This document shows positions 24,282 to 34,438 of a stretch of 64,000 nucleotides of DNA, piece by piece. This stretch comes from JAKACA01 sp049510975 (GTDB lineage: Bacteria > Actinomycetota > Acidimicrobiia > Acidimicrobiales > Bog-793), in contig JBEKYM010000019.1 of the NCBI GenBank assembly GCA_049510975.1, forward strand, positions 23,556-87,555, read 5' to 3'. Every line of letters starts with the position of its first letter. Positions within the stretch are counted from its first letter, which is position 1. The position numbers and the translations under genes are program-made. Below the pieces are notes generated by a model, which worked only from the letters and a program-made list of their open reading frames with translations, did no database searches and was not told where the DNA came from.

Positions 24282-25752
24282 GGGCGTCGCTCAGGACGGC
24301 GCCGCCCTTCGCCGCGACGCCGAAGCCCTTCGCCGCGACGCCGAAGCCGTTCGCCGCTATGCGGCCAGCTTGCCCGATCTCGAGTGGCAGGCGCCGGCGG
24401 AGATCCGCCGACGCGGAACCCGTCGCCGTCGGCTCCGGCGCGTGGCTGCCGGCTCGGTCGTGTCGGTCAGCGTCACCGTGTGCATCACCCTCTCGCTGAC
24501 GCTGTCTGGCAGCTCCCCGAAGGCTCCACCGAATGGGCAGGCGATCGGCACGACGACCTTCCCGTCCCACGGCGTGACCGCGGTCGCCAGCAAGGCCACT
24601 TATGTCCCGTCGTCGGGCGCCCCGGCGCCGGCGGCGGCTCTGGCGGAGCAGAAGTTCGCCCTCGATTTGACCAAGCACCTGCTCGCGACGGCTGGAGACT
24701 CCAACGTCGTCGTGTCGCCGGCCAGCCTGGACGAGGCGCTCAACACGCTCGAGCTCGGCGCAACCGGAGCCACGAAGGCGGGCATCGCCGCCACCCTCGG
24801 CGAAGGACTGCCGCCGGGCGGCGGCGCCAATATCGGCTGGAAGAGCCTCGAGCAACAGCTCCAGGCCACGACGTCCGGGCCCCTTCAGCTGTCGAGCCAC
24901 GTCTTCGTCGCAAAGGGTTCCCATATCTCGGCGTCCTACCTCGCCAACCTCAAGCGCGACTTTGGCGCAGGCGTCGAGGAAGTCGACTTCCGGGCGGGCA
25001 GGGCCGCCCCGGACATCAACGCCTGGCTGCACGCTCAACCCTCGCCTCAGGTGGCCTTCACGCCGGCAGACACGTCGCCGTCGACGAAACTGCTGGTGAC
25101 GGCGGAGTCGAGCTTCTCGGCGAAATGGGGGCCTGGCGTCCTGTTCTCGGTGCCCTCACTCAGCCCGGCGGAGGAGACCTTTCACGTCACGCCCGCCTCC
25201 GCCGTCGCGGCCGTCATGATGCAGCTGGACACGAGCTCGGTGCCGTTCGTCTCGACGTCCGAGCAGCAAGCCGTCGTACTTCCCTATTCGGGCGGGCGGT
25301 ACGAGGCAGTCGTCCTCCAGGCCGGAGCCGGTTCCGCCGCCTCCCTCCTGTCCGCCCTCACGCCGGCCGGGCTGTCTGCGATCCTCGCCTCGGCTCACAC
25401 TGGCGCACTGGAGGTCTTCTTGCCGGCCTTCTCGGTGAGCGCTTCAGCGGACCTGCGTCCCGCGCTCGAGGCACTCGGAATGGGAACAGCTTTCTCTTCG
25501 GGTGCGAACTTCACGGACCTCACGGGGGTCCCGGGCGCACGCCTGCAAGACGTCCTGCAGGCCGGGTCGCTCAACGTAGGCAAGGCGGGCACGAACGTCA
25601 CTCAATTGAGCTCGAGCGGGCTGACCACGTCACACGGCCAGCCCACGACGATCTCCTTCGACCACCCGTTCCTGTTCCTCGTCCGGGACATCGCCACCGG
25701 GGCGATCGTCTCCGACGCCGTCATCAACAACCCGAATCAGGCGGGATCATGA
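24250..25752 (+). CDS. membrane-anchored serpin, putative anti-sigma partner
   Basis: A 500-residue type II membrane protein. A charged cytoplasmic N-terminus (1-65) contains the repeat ALRRDAE twice plus a variant. A single transmembrane helix (about 66-87) and a Pro/Ser/Thr linker follow, then a full serpin domain (about 130-495) with 'NVVVSPASLDEALNTLELGA' near its start and the C-terminal signature 'ISFDHPFLFLVRDIATGAIV'. Serpins trap serine proteases by inserting a cleaved reactive loop. Here the hinge reads 'KAGTNVTQLSSSG' rather than the usual E-x-GTEAAAAT, so classical inhibition is doubtful. Co-translation with the ECF sigma and divergence from a secreted S1 protease suggest an extracytoplasmic protease sensor controlling the sigma factor. 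Confidence 0.88.
   Translation: MSDQREDSGTEGVAQDGAALRRDAEALRRDAEAVRRYAASLPDLEWQAPAEIRRRGTRRRRLRRVAAGSVVSVSVTVCITLSLTLSGSSPKAPPNGQAIGTTTFPSHGVTAVASKATYVPSSGAPAPAAALAEQKFALDLTKHLLATAGDSNVVVSPASLDEALNTLELGATGATKAGIAATLGEGLPPGGGANIGWKSLEQQLQATTSGPLQLSSHVFVAKGSHISASYLANLKRDFGAGVEEVDFRAGRAAPDINAWLHAQPSPQVAFTPADTSPSTKLLVTAESSFSAKWGPGVLFSVPSLSPAEETFHVTPASAVAAVMMQLDTSSVPFVSTSEQQAVVLPYSGGRYEAVVLQAGAGSAASLLSALTPAGLSAILASAHTGALEVFLPAFSVSASADLRPALEALGMGTAFSSGANFTDLTGVPGARLQDVLQAGSLNVGKAGTNVTQLSSSGLTTSHGQPTTISFDHPFLFLVRDIATGAIVSDAVINNPNQAGS
24304..24360 (+). repeat. 21-bp in-frame tandem repeat in the serpin cytoplasmic segment
   Basis: Two identical 21-bp copies (24304-24324 and 24325-24345) and a third partial copy encode ALRRDAE, ALRRDAE and AVRRYAA. 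The product is probably a continuous amphipathic helix on the cytoplasmic side of the membrane, where a sigma-factor contact would be. Confidence 0.9.
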
Positions 25753-26079
25753 CCGGCGGCCCGACCAGGCTTGGCGGGGCGACGCCAACAACCGACCGGC
25801 TGGCACCCCGCCGGCGTCGGACAACTCGCGTCTTCGGACCGAGCTGTGGATCCAAAGTGACGCGAGTGGGGGCATTCGCGTCGCTTTGGGTACACGGCGC
25901 TCCTTCCGCGGACATCACCACCCCGCACCACCGTCCCCCGGTCCCGCCAGTTGGTGCACCAGCCCGCTGTACGGCCGGGTCTCCGCGTTTCGCCCTCCCT
26001 TAACCCTCGCAAGGTGAGCTGGCATTGCCCACGGAGGCCCGGCCGTCAGCATGACGGCGCCGGCACAACACTGAGTGAG
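25753..26079. other. gene-free region downstream of the serpin gene
   Basis: No credible gene is present. It contains one long hairpin (25852-25889) and otherwise unremarkable GC-rich sequence up to the tRNA. Confidence 0.6.
25852..25889. repeat. 14-bp inverted repeat hairpin, 10-nt loop
   Basis: CCAAAGTGACGCGA (25852-25865) pairs with TCGCGTCGCTTTGG (25876-25889) at 13 of 14 positions, the odd pair being a G-U wobble in RNA. It lies 100 bases beyond the serpin stop. No T-run follows, so it may be a REP-type element or an RNA 3'-end structure. Confidence 0.8.
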
Positions 26080-26151
26080 CTCCGGGGGAGAGACTCGAAC
26101 TCTCAACCACACGGTTAACAGCCGCGTGCTCTGCCATTGAGCTACCCCGGA
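26080..26151 (-). tRNA. tRNA-Asn (anticodon GTT)
   Basis: The minus strand folds into a complete cloverleaf. A 7-bp acceptor stem (TCCGGGG with CCCCGGA) is followed by a D-arm GCTC/GAGC, an anticodon arm CGCGG/CCGTG with loop CTGTTAA, a five-base variable loop and a T-arm GAGAG/CTCTC with loop TTCGAGT. The anticodon GTT (complement at 26117-26119) reads Asn codons AAC and AAU. The discriminator base is G and CCA is not encoded. No integrase or duplicated tRNA 3' end is seen nearby. Confidence 0.95.
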
Positions 26152-26210
26152 ATGCTTCGCCGGCTGGGCGGCGCTGAAGGCCGGGTCATCCTATCCCGGG
26201 TACACCGCCG

Positions 26211-27347
26211 TCAGGATTCGTCGACCCATGCCGTGCCGTCCCAGCGCAGGTGGGCGGTCCACTCTGCTCCGTCCCAGTACTGCTGGCGGTTCGGGTCGCC
26301 CTCGACGGGGTGCCAGCCGACCTCGATGGGCTGGCCGGCTGCCGGGCCTGCAGGTGCCGGCGCAGCGGCGTCAGGCGGAGGAGCCAACGGCCCGGCCGAC
26401 ACCGTGGCGTCGTCGGACAACATCGGAGACGCCATCGGACCGGCAGCGGCTCCGTACGAGGCGCCGCCCGCGAACGGGCTCTGGGCCGGCTGGCCGGCAG
26501 GGGCCGGCTGTTGCTGGTAGCCGCCGTATGGCGGAGCGGCACCGCCGCCATAGGGGTCCTGGCCTGCGCCCCCTGGTCCCCATTGCGGGGCGGGTGCTCC
26601 TCCCTGAGCGACCCAGTCGCCCGCAACTGCCGGTTGGGCCCTGCTGGCGGTCCTGCGGCGGTTGAGGAGGATGACGCCGATGATGATGGCAGCCACCACG
26701 ACGACGCCGCCGACGCCGAGGATGGAGCTGGAGGAGCTGCTGCTCGACGCACCGATGCCGCCAGAGGGGATCTGAGCCGCTTCTCGCTGCGAGATCGAGT
26801 CGGTCTGGCTCGACTCGAGTCCGCCAGAGTCCACGAGGGCAAGCACGTTGGCCTGCTTCCATGCGACTCCTGTGACCGTGGTGCCGTTGGAGGACTGGCA
26901 GCTCTCCGAGTCCGAGCCCGGGATGCCCGAGACCGGGAAGATCGTGCCCGGCGTTCCGCCCGAGCCGCTACAGACGCCGTTCACTTCCGCCGACAGGCTG
27001 TAGCTGGAGGGCACGCTCGAACCGGGGAAGCCGACCAGGATGATGAAGAGGAAGTCGTTGCCGGTGGCGGGTCCCCAGCCTTCGACCGCCACCTGCACGT
27101 GCACGTGCGTCTTGGAGTCGAGCGTCGACGAGATCTGGTTCTGGGTACTTTGCAGCACCGACGTGGGCCCGATGTCCCAACCCGGGACGGGGTTGGTGAT
27201 GATGTGCTGGTCCAGGGCCGCGTTGCCGACTGCCCAAGCGGTGCCCGTCCCGATCATGGACACCGACACGATGACGAGCGCGGCCAACAGGCCTCGGCCG
27301 GCGAGCGCCGCTCTGCGCTGAAGATGGGCTGTACGGATCGCGGTCAC
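26211..27347 (-). CDS. membrane protein with C-terminal DUF2510 domain
   Basis: A 378-residue protein. An N-terminal signal or anchor (about 15-38) leads to an extracytoplasmic domain of about 150 residues with two cysteines. A transmembrane helix (about 205-228, 'ILGVGGVVVVAAIIIGVILL') and a Gly/Pro/Gln/Ala-rich cytoplasmic linker follow. The protein ends in a DUF2510-type W/DG motif ('QYWDGAEWTAHLRWDGTAWV'), which in actinobacteria occurs at the ends of many membrane proteins. Function is unknown. The GTG at 27347 begins just before the signal segment. A longer open frame upstream is antisense shadow. It is 59 bases from the tRNA on the same strand. Confidence 0.75.
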   Translation of the reverse strand: MTAIRTAHLQRRAALAGRGLLAALVIVSVSMIGTGTAWAVGNAALDQHIITNPVPGWDIGPTSVLQSTQNQISSTLDSKTHVHVQVAVEGWGPATGNDFLFIILVGFPGSSVPSSYSLSAEVNGVCSGSGGTPGTIFPVSGIPGSDSESCQSSNGTTVTGVAWKQANVLALVDSGGLESSQTDSISQREAAQIPSGGIGASSSSSSSSILGVGGVVVVAAIIIGVILLNRRRTASRAQPAVAGDWVAQGGAPAPQWGPGGAGQDPYGGGAAPPYGGYQQQPAPAGQPAQSPFAGGASYGAAAGPMASPMLSDDATVSAGPLAPPPDAAAPAPAGPAAGQPIEVGWHPVEGDPNRQQYWDGAEWTAHLRWDGTAWVDES

Positions 27348-27455
27348 GCCCCGCAACCTAGTCGGATCCGCCCCATGGATACCTACCCGCGCTCGGCGTT
27401 GCCCCGGGGCAGGAACGGGATCGGAGTGGCGAGGATCGCTCCGGGGGGCTAAAAG

Positions 27456-27776
27456 GTGTGGATGCGGTTCAAGACGGGTTTCTTTCTCGGGTGCGCGGCG
27501 GGAGCGTGGGCGGCCTCCAAGGCGTCCGAGCTGAAGCGGGCCGATCAGCCCCGATCGGACGGGCCGCGGGTGGTGAGCTCGCGCGTCGCGTCCGTCAACG
27601 CCGAGGCAACGGCCGAGCGCGTGCGTGCCATCGGGGACCTTGCTCGTGAACGCTTCAGCGGCTTCCTCGGGACTCCTCTCGGCGGCATCGCCAGAGCGAG
27701 GATGACCGAGCTCGTCACGTCCTCGATCGGACGCGCCGGCGCCAACGGCGTGAGCGGGGCATCTCGTCGCGGCTGA
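27456..27776 (+). CDS. small single-pass membrane protein, YtxH-like
   Basis: A 106-residue protein with an N-terminal hydrophobic segment ('TGFFLGCAAGAWAASKA', about residues 7-23) followed by a basic helical tail. This is the general layout of YtxH-type envelope proteins. It starts at GTG 27456. No catalytic motif is visible and the function is unknown. It is divergent from the DUF2510 gene. Confidence 0.55.
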   Translation: MWMRFKTGFFLGCAAGAWAASKASELKRADQPRSDGPRVVSSRVASVNAEATAERVRAIGDLARERFSGFLGTPLGGIARARMTELVTSSIGRAGANGVSGASRRG

Positions 27777-27798
27777 AACCCTCCTGACCGCAGGCCGC

Positions 27799-28635
27799 TC
27801 AGGCCCGTTCGTGCCCGGCGAAGCGGTATCGGAGCGACTCCATGACGGCTGCGTAGCCGAGCCGGCGGTAGACGGAGTTGGACGTCGGGTTCCCGAGGTC
27901 GGTGTAGAGGACGCAATCGTGACCCGCCTGGCGCAGGCGGTCGGAGAGCTCACCCACGCAGGCGCCCGCGTAGCCCCGCCGGCGCAGCCGTTCGGGCGTG
28001 TAGACGGTCTGGATGCGGCAGACGCCCTCGATCGGGGGCGAGTGGAAGGCGAGCGACACCGGACCATCGTCGTCCCACAGCCAACCCTGGCCGAGCTCGA
28101 GGCGGCGGTGGATCACCTCGGCGGGCGGACCTGACTCGCCGATGAACTCGAGAAACCCACCCAGGTACGCCGTCACGACATCGACGTCGTCCAGCGTCGC
28201 CTGCCGCAGACGGCCAGGGACGCCTTCGGGCAGCTGGAGCTCGCCGAGGTGGTAGAGGCGCTGACCCGACACCGGTGTGGCGCCTGAGGCGGTGAGCTCG
28301 GTCCAATGTCCTGCAAAGGCGGCTGCCGTCGCCGCCTCGCCGTTGACGCCGGGGAGCTCGACGCCGGCAGCCGCGACGGCCTCGGCGGCGGCCTGGGCGA
28401 GGCCGGCTTTCATCGGCGTCATGGTGGCAGGGAAGTCGAGGGGCGACTGAAAAACCACGCCGCCGACCTCCGTGCCGTCGCGGGCGATCCAGTAGCGCCC
28501 GGCGACCGGGTGGGATGACCGCTCGTGCAGCAAGGTGAGGACGAGGTTGTGCTCGATCGGGCGGGAGGAGAGGAACTCGCCGGCGTCGCTCAGCACGCTC
28601 GGGGCGTCGGGAGCGTTTTCAACTCGGAGGGACAT
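27799..28635 (-). CDS. GNAT-family N-acetyltransferase
   Basis: A 278-residue protein with a divergent N-terminal half and a clear C-terminal GNAT domain. 'VCRIQTVYTPERLRRRGYAG' holds the acetyl-CoA pyrophosphate loop (R-R-R-G-Y-A-G), and 'LYTDLGNPTSNSVYRRLGY' is the family's closing motif. Two-domain GNATs of this layout are common in actinobacteria, with unknown small-molecule or protein substrates. It lies 48 bases downstream of rpoD on the same strand, but is probably a separate function. Confidence 0.85.
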   Translation of the reverse strand: MSLRVENAPDAPSVLSDAGEFLSSRPIEHNLVLTLLHERSSHPVAGRYWIARDGTEVGGVVFQSPLDFPATMTPMKAGLAQAAAEAVAAAGVELPGVNGEAATAAAFAGHWTELTASGATPVSGQRLYHLGELQLPEGVPGRLRQATLDDVDVVTAYLGGFLEFIGESGPPAEVIHRRLELGQGWLWDDDGPVSLAFHSPPIEGVCRIQTVYTPERLRRRGYAGACVGELSDRLRQAGHDCVLYTDLGNPTSNSVYRRLGYAAVMESLRYRFAGHERA

Positions 28636-28683
28636 GCCAGATGATGGCAGAGGCGCGCCTCCGGTGCGGCCGAGGCCGCTCGA

Positions 28684-29769
<1,086 letters not shown>

Positions 29770-31636
29770 CCTAACAACCGGTCGGCTGCCTCGATCACCG
29801 GTCGCGGCGGCGTCTGGTTCACGCCGGCCTCCTGCATGATCTCGAGTTCCGCCTTCAGCAAGGCCATTCCGGAGGCCGCCTGCAGCCAGCGCTCGTCGTC
29901 GCCGGCGGCCTCGGCGGTGCGCGCCTGCGCTGCGAGATCGCCGAGGGCGCGGGTGGCCGCCGCCCTCACGAGCTGCACGATGGTGTGGTCCGCATCGGCT
30001 TCGGGCTCGCTCACCACGAGCTGGCGGAGGAGGTCGGCGACGGCGTCGTCGGAGGCCTCGATCGCATCGTGCAGGTTGGTCGCTCGGGCAAGGGCGAGAT
30101 AGGCCGCCCGCTGCAACGGGTCGGCGAAGAGGGACACGTCGAGGCGCCCTGCCATCGTGGCCGGCGAGTGGATCGCAAGTGCGAGCCCGTCGCGGGCCGC
30201 TCGCGGCCCGCGGCTCGCCCGCGGCCGCGGCGCAGCTTCGGCGCTTCCCGGCGCCGCGCTCGCCGGCGGCGGTGCGTCCAGGTAGGGCCGGAGGCGCTCC
30301 ACCCCGATGCGCGTCCGGTCGGCGATCGTGACGAGGTACTGGTCCCTCACGAGCTCGTTCGGGTGCTCGGCGATCATGGCGACAGCGGCTTGGGCGGCGC
30401 GGGCCCGACCCTCCGGCGAGCGCAGGTCACCGGCGGAGAGGGCGCGCTCCACGCGAAAGCCCAGGTAGGGCCGCGCCGTCTCGATGGCGACCCGCAGCGC
30501 GTCGGGGTCGTGCTGGGCGAGCTCGCCCGGGTCGCTCCCGGACGGCAGCGCCGCCACTGCCACCTCGAGGTCGTGCTGGCGCTCCCATTCGTAGAAGCGT
30601 GAGGCGGCAGATTGGCCGGCGGCGTCGGCGTCGAAGGCCAGCACCACACGCTTCGCAAAACGGGCGATCACCTGAAAGTGCTCGTCGGTGAGAGCGGTGC
30701 CGCAGGTGGCGACGGCGCGGGGGATGCCGGCGCCGAAGAGGCCGATGACGTCGGTGTACCCCTCGCAGACGATGATCTCGCCGGCCTGGACGATCCCCTG
30801 GCGAGCCCAGTTGAGCCCGTAGAGGGTGCGGCGTTTGGAGTAGATGGGGGTTTCTTTGGAGTTGCGGTACTTCGGGCCGGGGCTGCCCCCGTCGCTGCCA
30901 CCACCTCCGCCGGGGAGGATGCGCCCGCCGAGGGCGATGGGCGTGCCGGACGGTTCGAAGATCGGGAACATCACGCGGCCCCGAAAGCTCGCCTGTGGGC
31001 CGTAGTTGCCTTCGCTCGCGAGCCCGGCGGCGATCAGGACCTCGGCCGGCATGCCGAGCTCCTTGGCGAGGTTGCCGCCCCGCTCGGGCGACCAGCCGAG
31101 GCGGAAGCTGCGAACGACGTCACCGTCGTAGCCCCGCGAACGCAGGTACTGGCGGGCGTGGTTGGCGTCGGCGCCCGAGAGGAGACGCTCGTGGTAGTAG
31201 GCGACCGCCCGCCGCATGGCCTCTTTCAAGGCCTCCATCTCGTCGCGGTCGTGCTGACCGCGCCCGCCGGCTTCCTGCCGGACGGTGATGCCGGCGCGGG
31301 CGCCCAAGCGCTCGACAGCCTCGACGAAATCGCACCCCTCGATCGCCCGCAGGAACGTGATGGCATCGCCCGATGCCTGGCAGCCGAAGCAGTAGTAGAG
31401 GCCCTCCTCGCCGTTCACGCTGAAGGAGCCGGTCTTCTCGGCATGGAACGGGCAGAGACCGACGTACCGTCGCCCCACCCGCTTGAGCGGCGTGTACTCG
31501 CCGATCAGCGCCACGATGTCGGTCGCCGCCCGTACCTGTGCGACGTCTTCGTCCGGAATGCCCATCGAACCGCACGGTAACGCTTTGCCCGGCGCTCGGC
31601 TGACGGCTTCGGCCGGCGCTCGTGCCGGCTCATCTC

Positions 31637-31683
31637 ATTTGGATGGGTCGTGGGGACCGATGTGTCCCGACCAACCATCCAGA
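31637..31683. repeat. REP-like imperfect hairpin, copy 1
   Basis: An imperfect palindrome between dnaG and ppdK. The outer arms are TTTGGATGG and CCATCCAGAA, and the inner arms are GGGAC/GTCCC around a 6-nt loop. It shares its inner GGGAC core, spacing and outer TTCTGG sequence with copy 2, 19 bases further on. Confidence 0.75.
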
Positions 31684-31701
31684 ATGCCTCGTGCGGCCTC
31701 G

Positions 31702-31749
31702 TTCTGGGTGCACAGTTGGGACGTATGTGTCCCAAACAGGCACCCAGAA
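31702..31749. repeat. REP-like hairpin, copy 2
   Basis: The outer arms TTCTGGGTGC (31702-31711) and GCACCCAGAA (31740-31749) are perfect. The inner arms TGGGAC (31717-31722) and GTCCCA (31729-31734) are perfect around the loop GTATGT. The 5-base strands between outer and inner arms are unpaired. It lies downstream of ppdK and upstream of dnaG. Confidence 0.85.
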
Positions 31750-31792
31750 TCGCAGCCGCCGGCGAACAGAAACCCCCTCGCCCTGTTCGCGC

Positions 31793-34438
31793 CTACGCGC
31801 GGGCGGCCAGCACCGACTGCGCCGCCGCCAGCCGGGCGATCGGCACCCGGTAGGGCGAGCAGCTCACGTAGTCGAGGCCGGCCTTGAAGAAGACGTCGAT
31901 GGAGGCCGGATCGCCGCCGTGCTCGCCGCACACGCCGCACTCGAGGCCGGGACGGGCGGCTCGGCCGCGCTCGACGGCGATGCGCACGAGCTCGCCGACG
32001 CCGACGGCGTCCAGGTTCTCGAACGGGTTGGCAACCAGCAGCCCCTTCTCGAGGTAGGCCGACATCATCCGGCCCTCGACGTCGTCGCGGCTGAAGCCGA
32101 ACGTCATCTGGGTGAGGTCGTTCGTGCCGAACGAGAAGAAGTCGGCCTCCTCGGCGATCTCGCCGGCCACGAGGGCCGCCCGGGGTGTCTCGATCATCGT
32201 CCCGATGAGCACAGTGACCGCGTCGGTCTCACCGGGCGCCTCTGAGCGCACGGCGGCGATCGCCTCGACGACCCACGACCGCGCGAGGGCAAGCTCCTCC
32301 CGGGAGATCGTCAGCGGGATCATGACCTCGACGACGGGGGAGCCGCCGGCCCGCACCCGGTCGAGCGCCGCCTCCATCAGGGCGCGGACCTGCATGGCGT
32401 AGAGCCCGGGCCGCAGGACGCCGAGGCGCACGCCGCGGGTCCCGAGCATCGGGTTCACCTCCCGCCAAGCTCTGGCGGCGTCGTAGAGCCGCTTCTCCTC
32501 GTCGCTCAGTCCCTCGGTCGCCTCCTTCACGGCGAGGTGCTCGACGTCGGGCAGGAACTCGTGCAGGGGCGGGTCGAGCAGGCGGACGACGACGGGCAGG
32601 CCGTCCATCGCCTCGAGGATGTCGACGAAGTCGGCCCGCTGGGCGACTCGCAGCTCTTCGAGGGCGGCATCCTCCTGCTCGTCGGTGGAGGCGAGGATCA
32701 TGCGGCGGACGATGGGGAGGCGGTCCTCGCCGAGAAACATGTGCTCGGTGCGGCACAACCCGATCCCTTCGGCGCCGAGCTGGCGGGCGTTGGCGGCGTC
32801 GGCCCCGGTGTCGGCGTTCGCCCGCACGCCCAGGTGCCCGCTGCGGATCTCGTCGGCCCAGCCGAGAATCTGGCTCATCTCCGCCGGTGGGGAGGCTGCC
32901 GTGAGGGGGACTTCGCCGAGCACGACGGAGCCGGTGGAGCCGTCGATGGAGATGACGTCACCGTGGTGGACCACGGTGCTGCCGACGCTGAAGCATTTGT
33001 TGGCGGTGTCGATCCGTAGCGCCTCGGCGCCCACGACGGCCGGTTTGCCCCAGCCACGTGCCACCACCGCCGCGTGGGAGACGAGGCCGCCGCGGGCGGT
33101 GAGGATGCCCTGGGCGGCGAGCATGCCGTGGACGTCCTCCGGGCTCGTTTCGTTGCGGACGAGCACGACGCTCTCCCCGTTGCGAGCGGCTTCGGCGGCG
33201 TCGTCGGCCGTGAGCACCACCTTGCCGACGGCGGCGCCTGGAGAGGCCCCGAGACCCTTGGTGAGCACGGGGGCGGAGTCGTCGGCGAACTGCGGGTGCA
33301 ACACCTGGTCGATGTGCTCGGCGGTGACCCGGAGGACGGCTTCGTCGTGGCTGAGCTGGATGACCGGGTCGGCGACCATGTCGGCGGCCATGCGGAAGGC
33401 GGCGCGGCCGGTGCGCTTGCCCACCCGGGTCTGGAGCATCCAGAGCTTGCCCTGCTCGATCGTGAACTCCGTGTCGCACATGTCGCGGTAGTGCGCCTCG
33501 AGGCGATTGAAGATGTCGAGGAGCTCGGCGTAGATGGCAGGAAAGAGCCCTTCGAGGGCGGCGAGCGGCTGCGTGTTGCGGATGCCGGCGACGACGTCCT
33601 CGCCCTGGGCGTTGACGAGGAAGTCACCGTAGGAGCCAGAGGCTCCTGTGGCCGGATCCCGAGTGAAGCCGACGCCGGTCCCCGAATTGTCGTCGCGGTT
33701 CCCGAACACCATGGCCTGGACGTTGACGGCGGTCCCGAGATCGTGCGGGATGCGCTCGCGCACTCGGTAGGCGACGGCGCGGGCGCCGTTCCACGATCGG
33801 AAGACTGCTTCGATCGCACCTCGCAGCTGGTCCATGGGGGTCTCGGGGAAGGGGGCGCCGGTGTGTTTCTCGACGACGATCTTCAGTTCCGTCACGAGTT
33901 GTTGCAAGGCCTTGGCCGGAAGTTCGGCGTCGGTGGCCACGCCGCTGTCCTCCTTCGCCTGGTCGAGCGGCTCGTCCAGGGCTGCGGCCGGGATGCCGAG
34001 GACGATCCGGCCGTACATCTGCACGAACCGCCGGTAGGAGTCGAAGGCGAAGCGCTCGTCGCCCGTCTGAGCCGCCAGGCCGCGGACCGACTCGTCGTTC
34101 AGCCCGAGGTTGAGGACCGTGTCCATCATCCCCGGCATCGAGAATTTGGCACCGGATCGCACCGACACGAGCAGCGGGTCGGCCGCATCGCCGAGCTGGC
34201 GGCCCATGAGCTCCTCGAGGCGGGCCAGGTGGGAGGCGACCTCTGCGGTCAGGGCTTCGGGCCAGCCCTGCTCCATGTACGCCCGGCAGGCGTCGGTCGA
34301 GATCGTGAAGCCGTGCGGGACCGGCAAGTGCAGGACCGACGTCATCTCGGCCAAGTTGGCCCCCTTCCCGCCGAGCAGGTCTTTCAGCTCCATGGGCGGG
34401 CGCGGGTGCTCGTGGTCGAAGTCGAAGACGTAGGCCAT
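31793..34438 (-). CDS. ppdK: pyruvate, phosphate dikinase
   Basis: An 881-residue PPDK interconverting pyruvate + ATP + Pi with PEP + AMP + PPi, giving either gluconeogenic PEP or PPi-dependent glycolysis. The nucleotide-binding domain starts with 'LLGGKGANLAEM'. The phosphohistidine domain has the catalytic His in 'LTARGGLVSHAAVVARGWG'. The C-terminal TIM-barrel carries 'GLCRTEHMFLG', 'GTMIETPRAALVAGEIA' and the Cys-containing 'CGVCGEHGGDPASI'. Length and domain order are those of bacterial PPDK. It stands alone, and no regulator of the PDRP type is next to it. Confidence 0.96.
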   Translation of the reverse strand: MAYVFDFDHEHPRPPMELKDLLGGKGANLAEMTSVLHLPVPHGFTISTDACRAYMEQGWPEALTAEVASHLARLEELMGRQLGDAADPLLVSVRSGAKFSMPGMMDTVLNLGLNDESVRGLAAQTGDERFAFDSYRRFVQMYGRIVLGIPAAALDEPLDQAKEDSGVATDAELPAKALQQLVTELKIVVEKHTGAPFPETPMDQLRGAIEAVFRSWNGARAVAYRVRERIPHDLGTAVNVQAMVFGNRDDNSGTGVGFTRDPATGASGSYGDFLVNAQGEDVVAGIRNTQPLAALEGLFPAIYAELLDIFNRLEAHYRDMCDTEFTIEQGKLWMLQTRVGKRTGRAAFRMAADMVADPVIQLSHDEAVLRVTAEHIDQVLHPQFADDSAPVLTKGLGASPGAAVGKVVLTADDAAEAARNGESVVLVRNETSPEDVHGMLAAQGILTARGGLVSHAAVVARGWGKPAVVGAEALRIDTANKCFSVGSTVVHHGDVISIDGSTGSVVLGEVPLTAASPPAEMSQILGWADEIRSGHLGVRANADTGADAANARQLGAEGIGLCRTEHMFLGEDRLPIVRRMILASTDEQEDAALEELRVAQRADFVDILEAMDGLPVVVRLLDPPLHEFLPDVEHLAVKEATEGLSDEEKRLYDAARAWREVNPMLGTRGVRLGVLRPGLYAMQVRALMEAALDRVRAGGSPVVEVMIPLTISREELALARSWVVEAIAAVRSEAPGETDAVTVLIGTMIETPRAALVAGEIAEEADFFSFGTNDLTQMTFGFSRDDVEGRMMSAYLEKGLLVANPFENLDAVGVGELVRIAVERGRAARPGLECGVCGEHGGDPASIDVFFKAGLDYVSCSPYRVPIARLAAAQSVLAARA

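Noticed and set aside
26080..26151. tRNA-Asn as an integration site for a mobile element
   Set aside because: No integrase, no duplicated tRNA 3' end and ordinary chromosomal genes on both sides.
31702..31749. Intrinsic terminator for ppdK
   Set aside because: The hairpin is strong but has an internal loop and no T-tract on either strand, and a related copy next to it points to a REP-like element.
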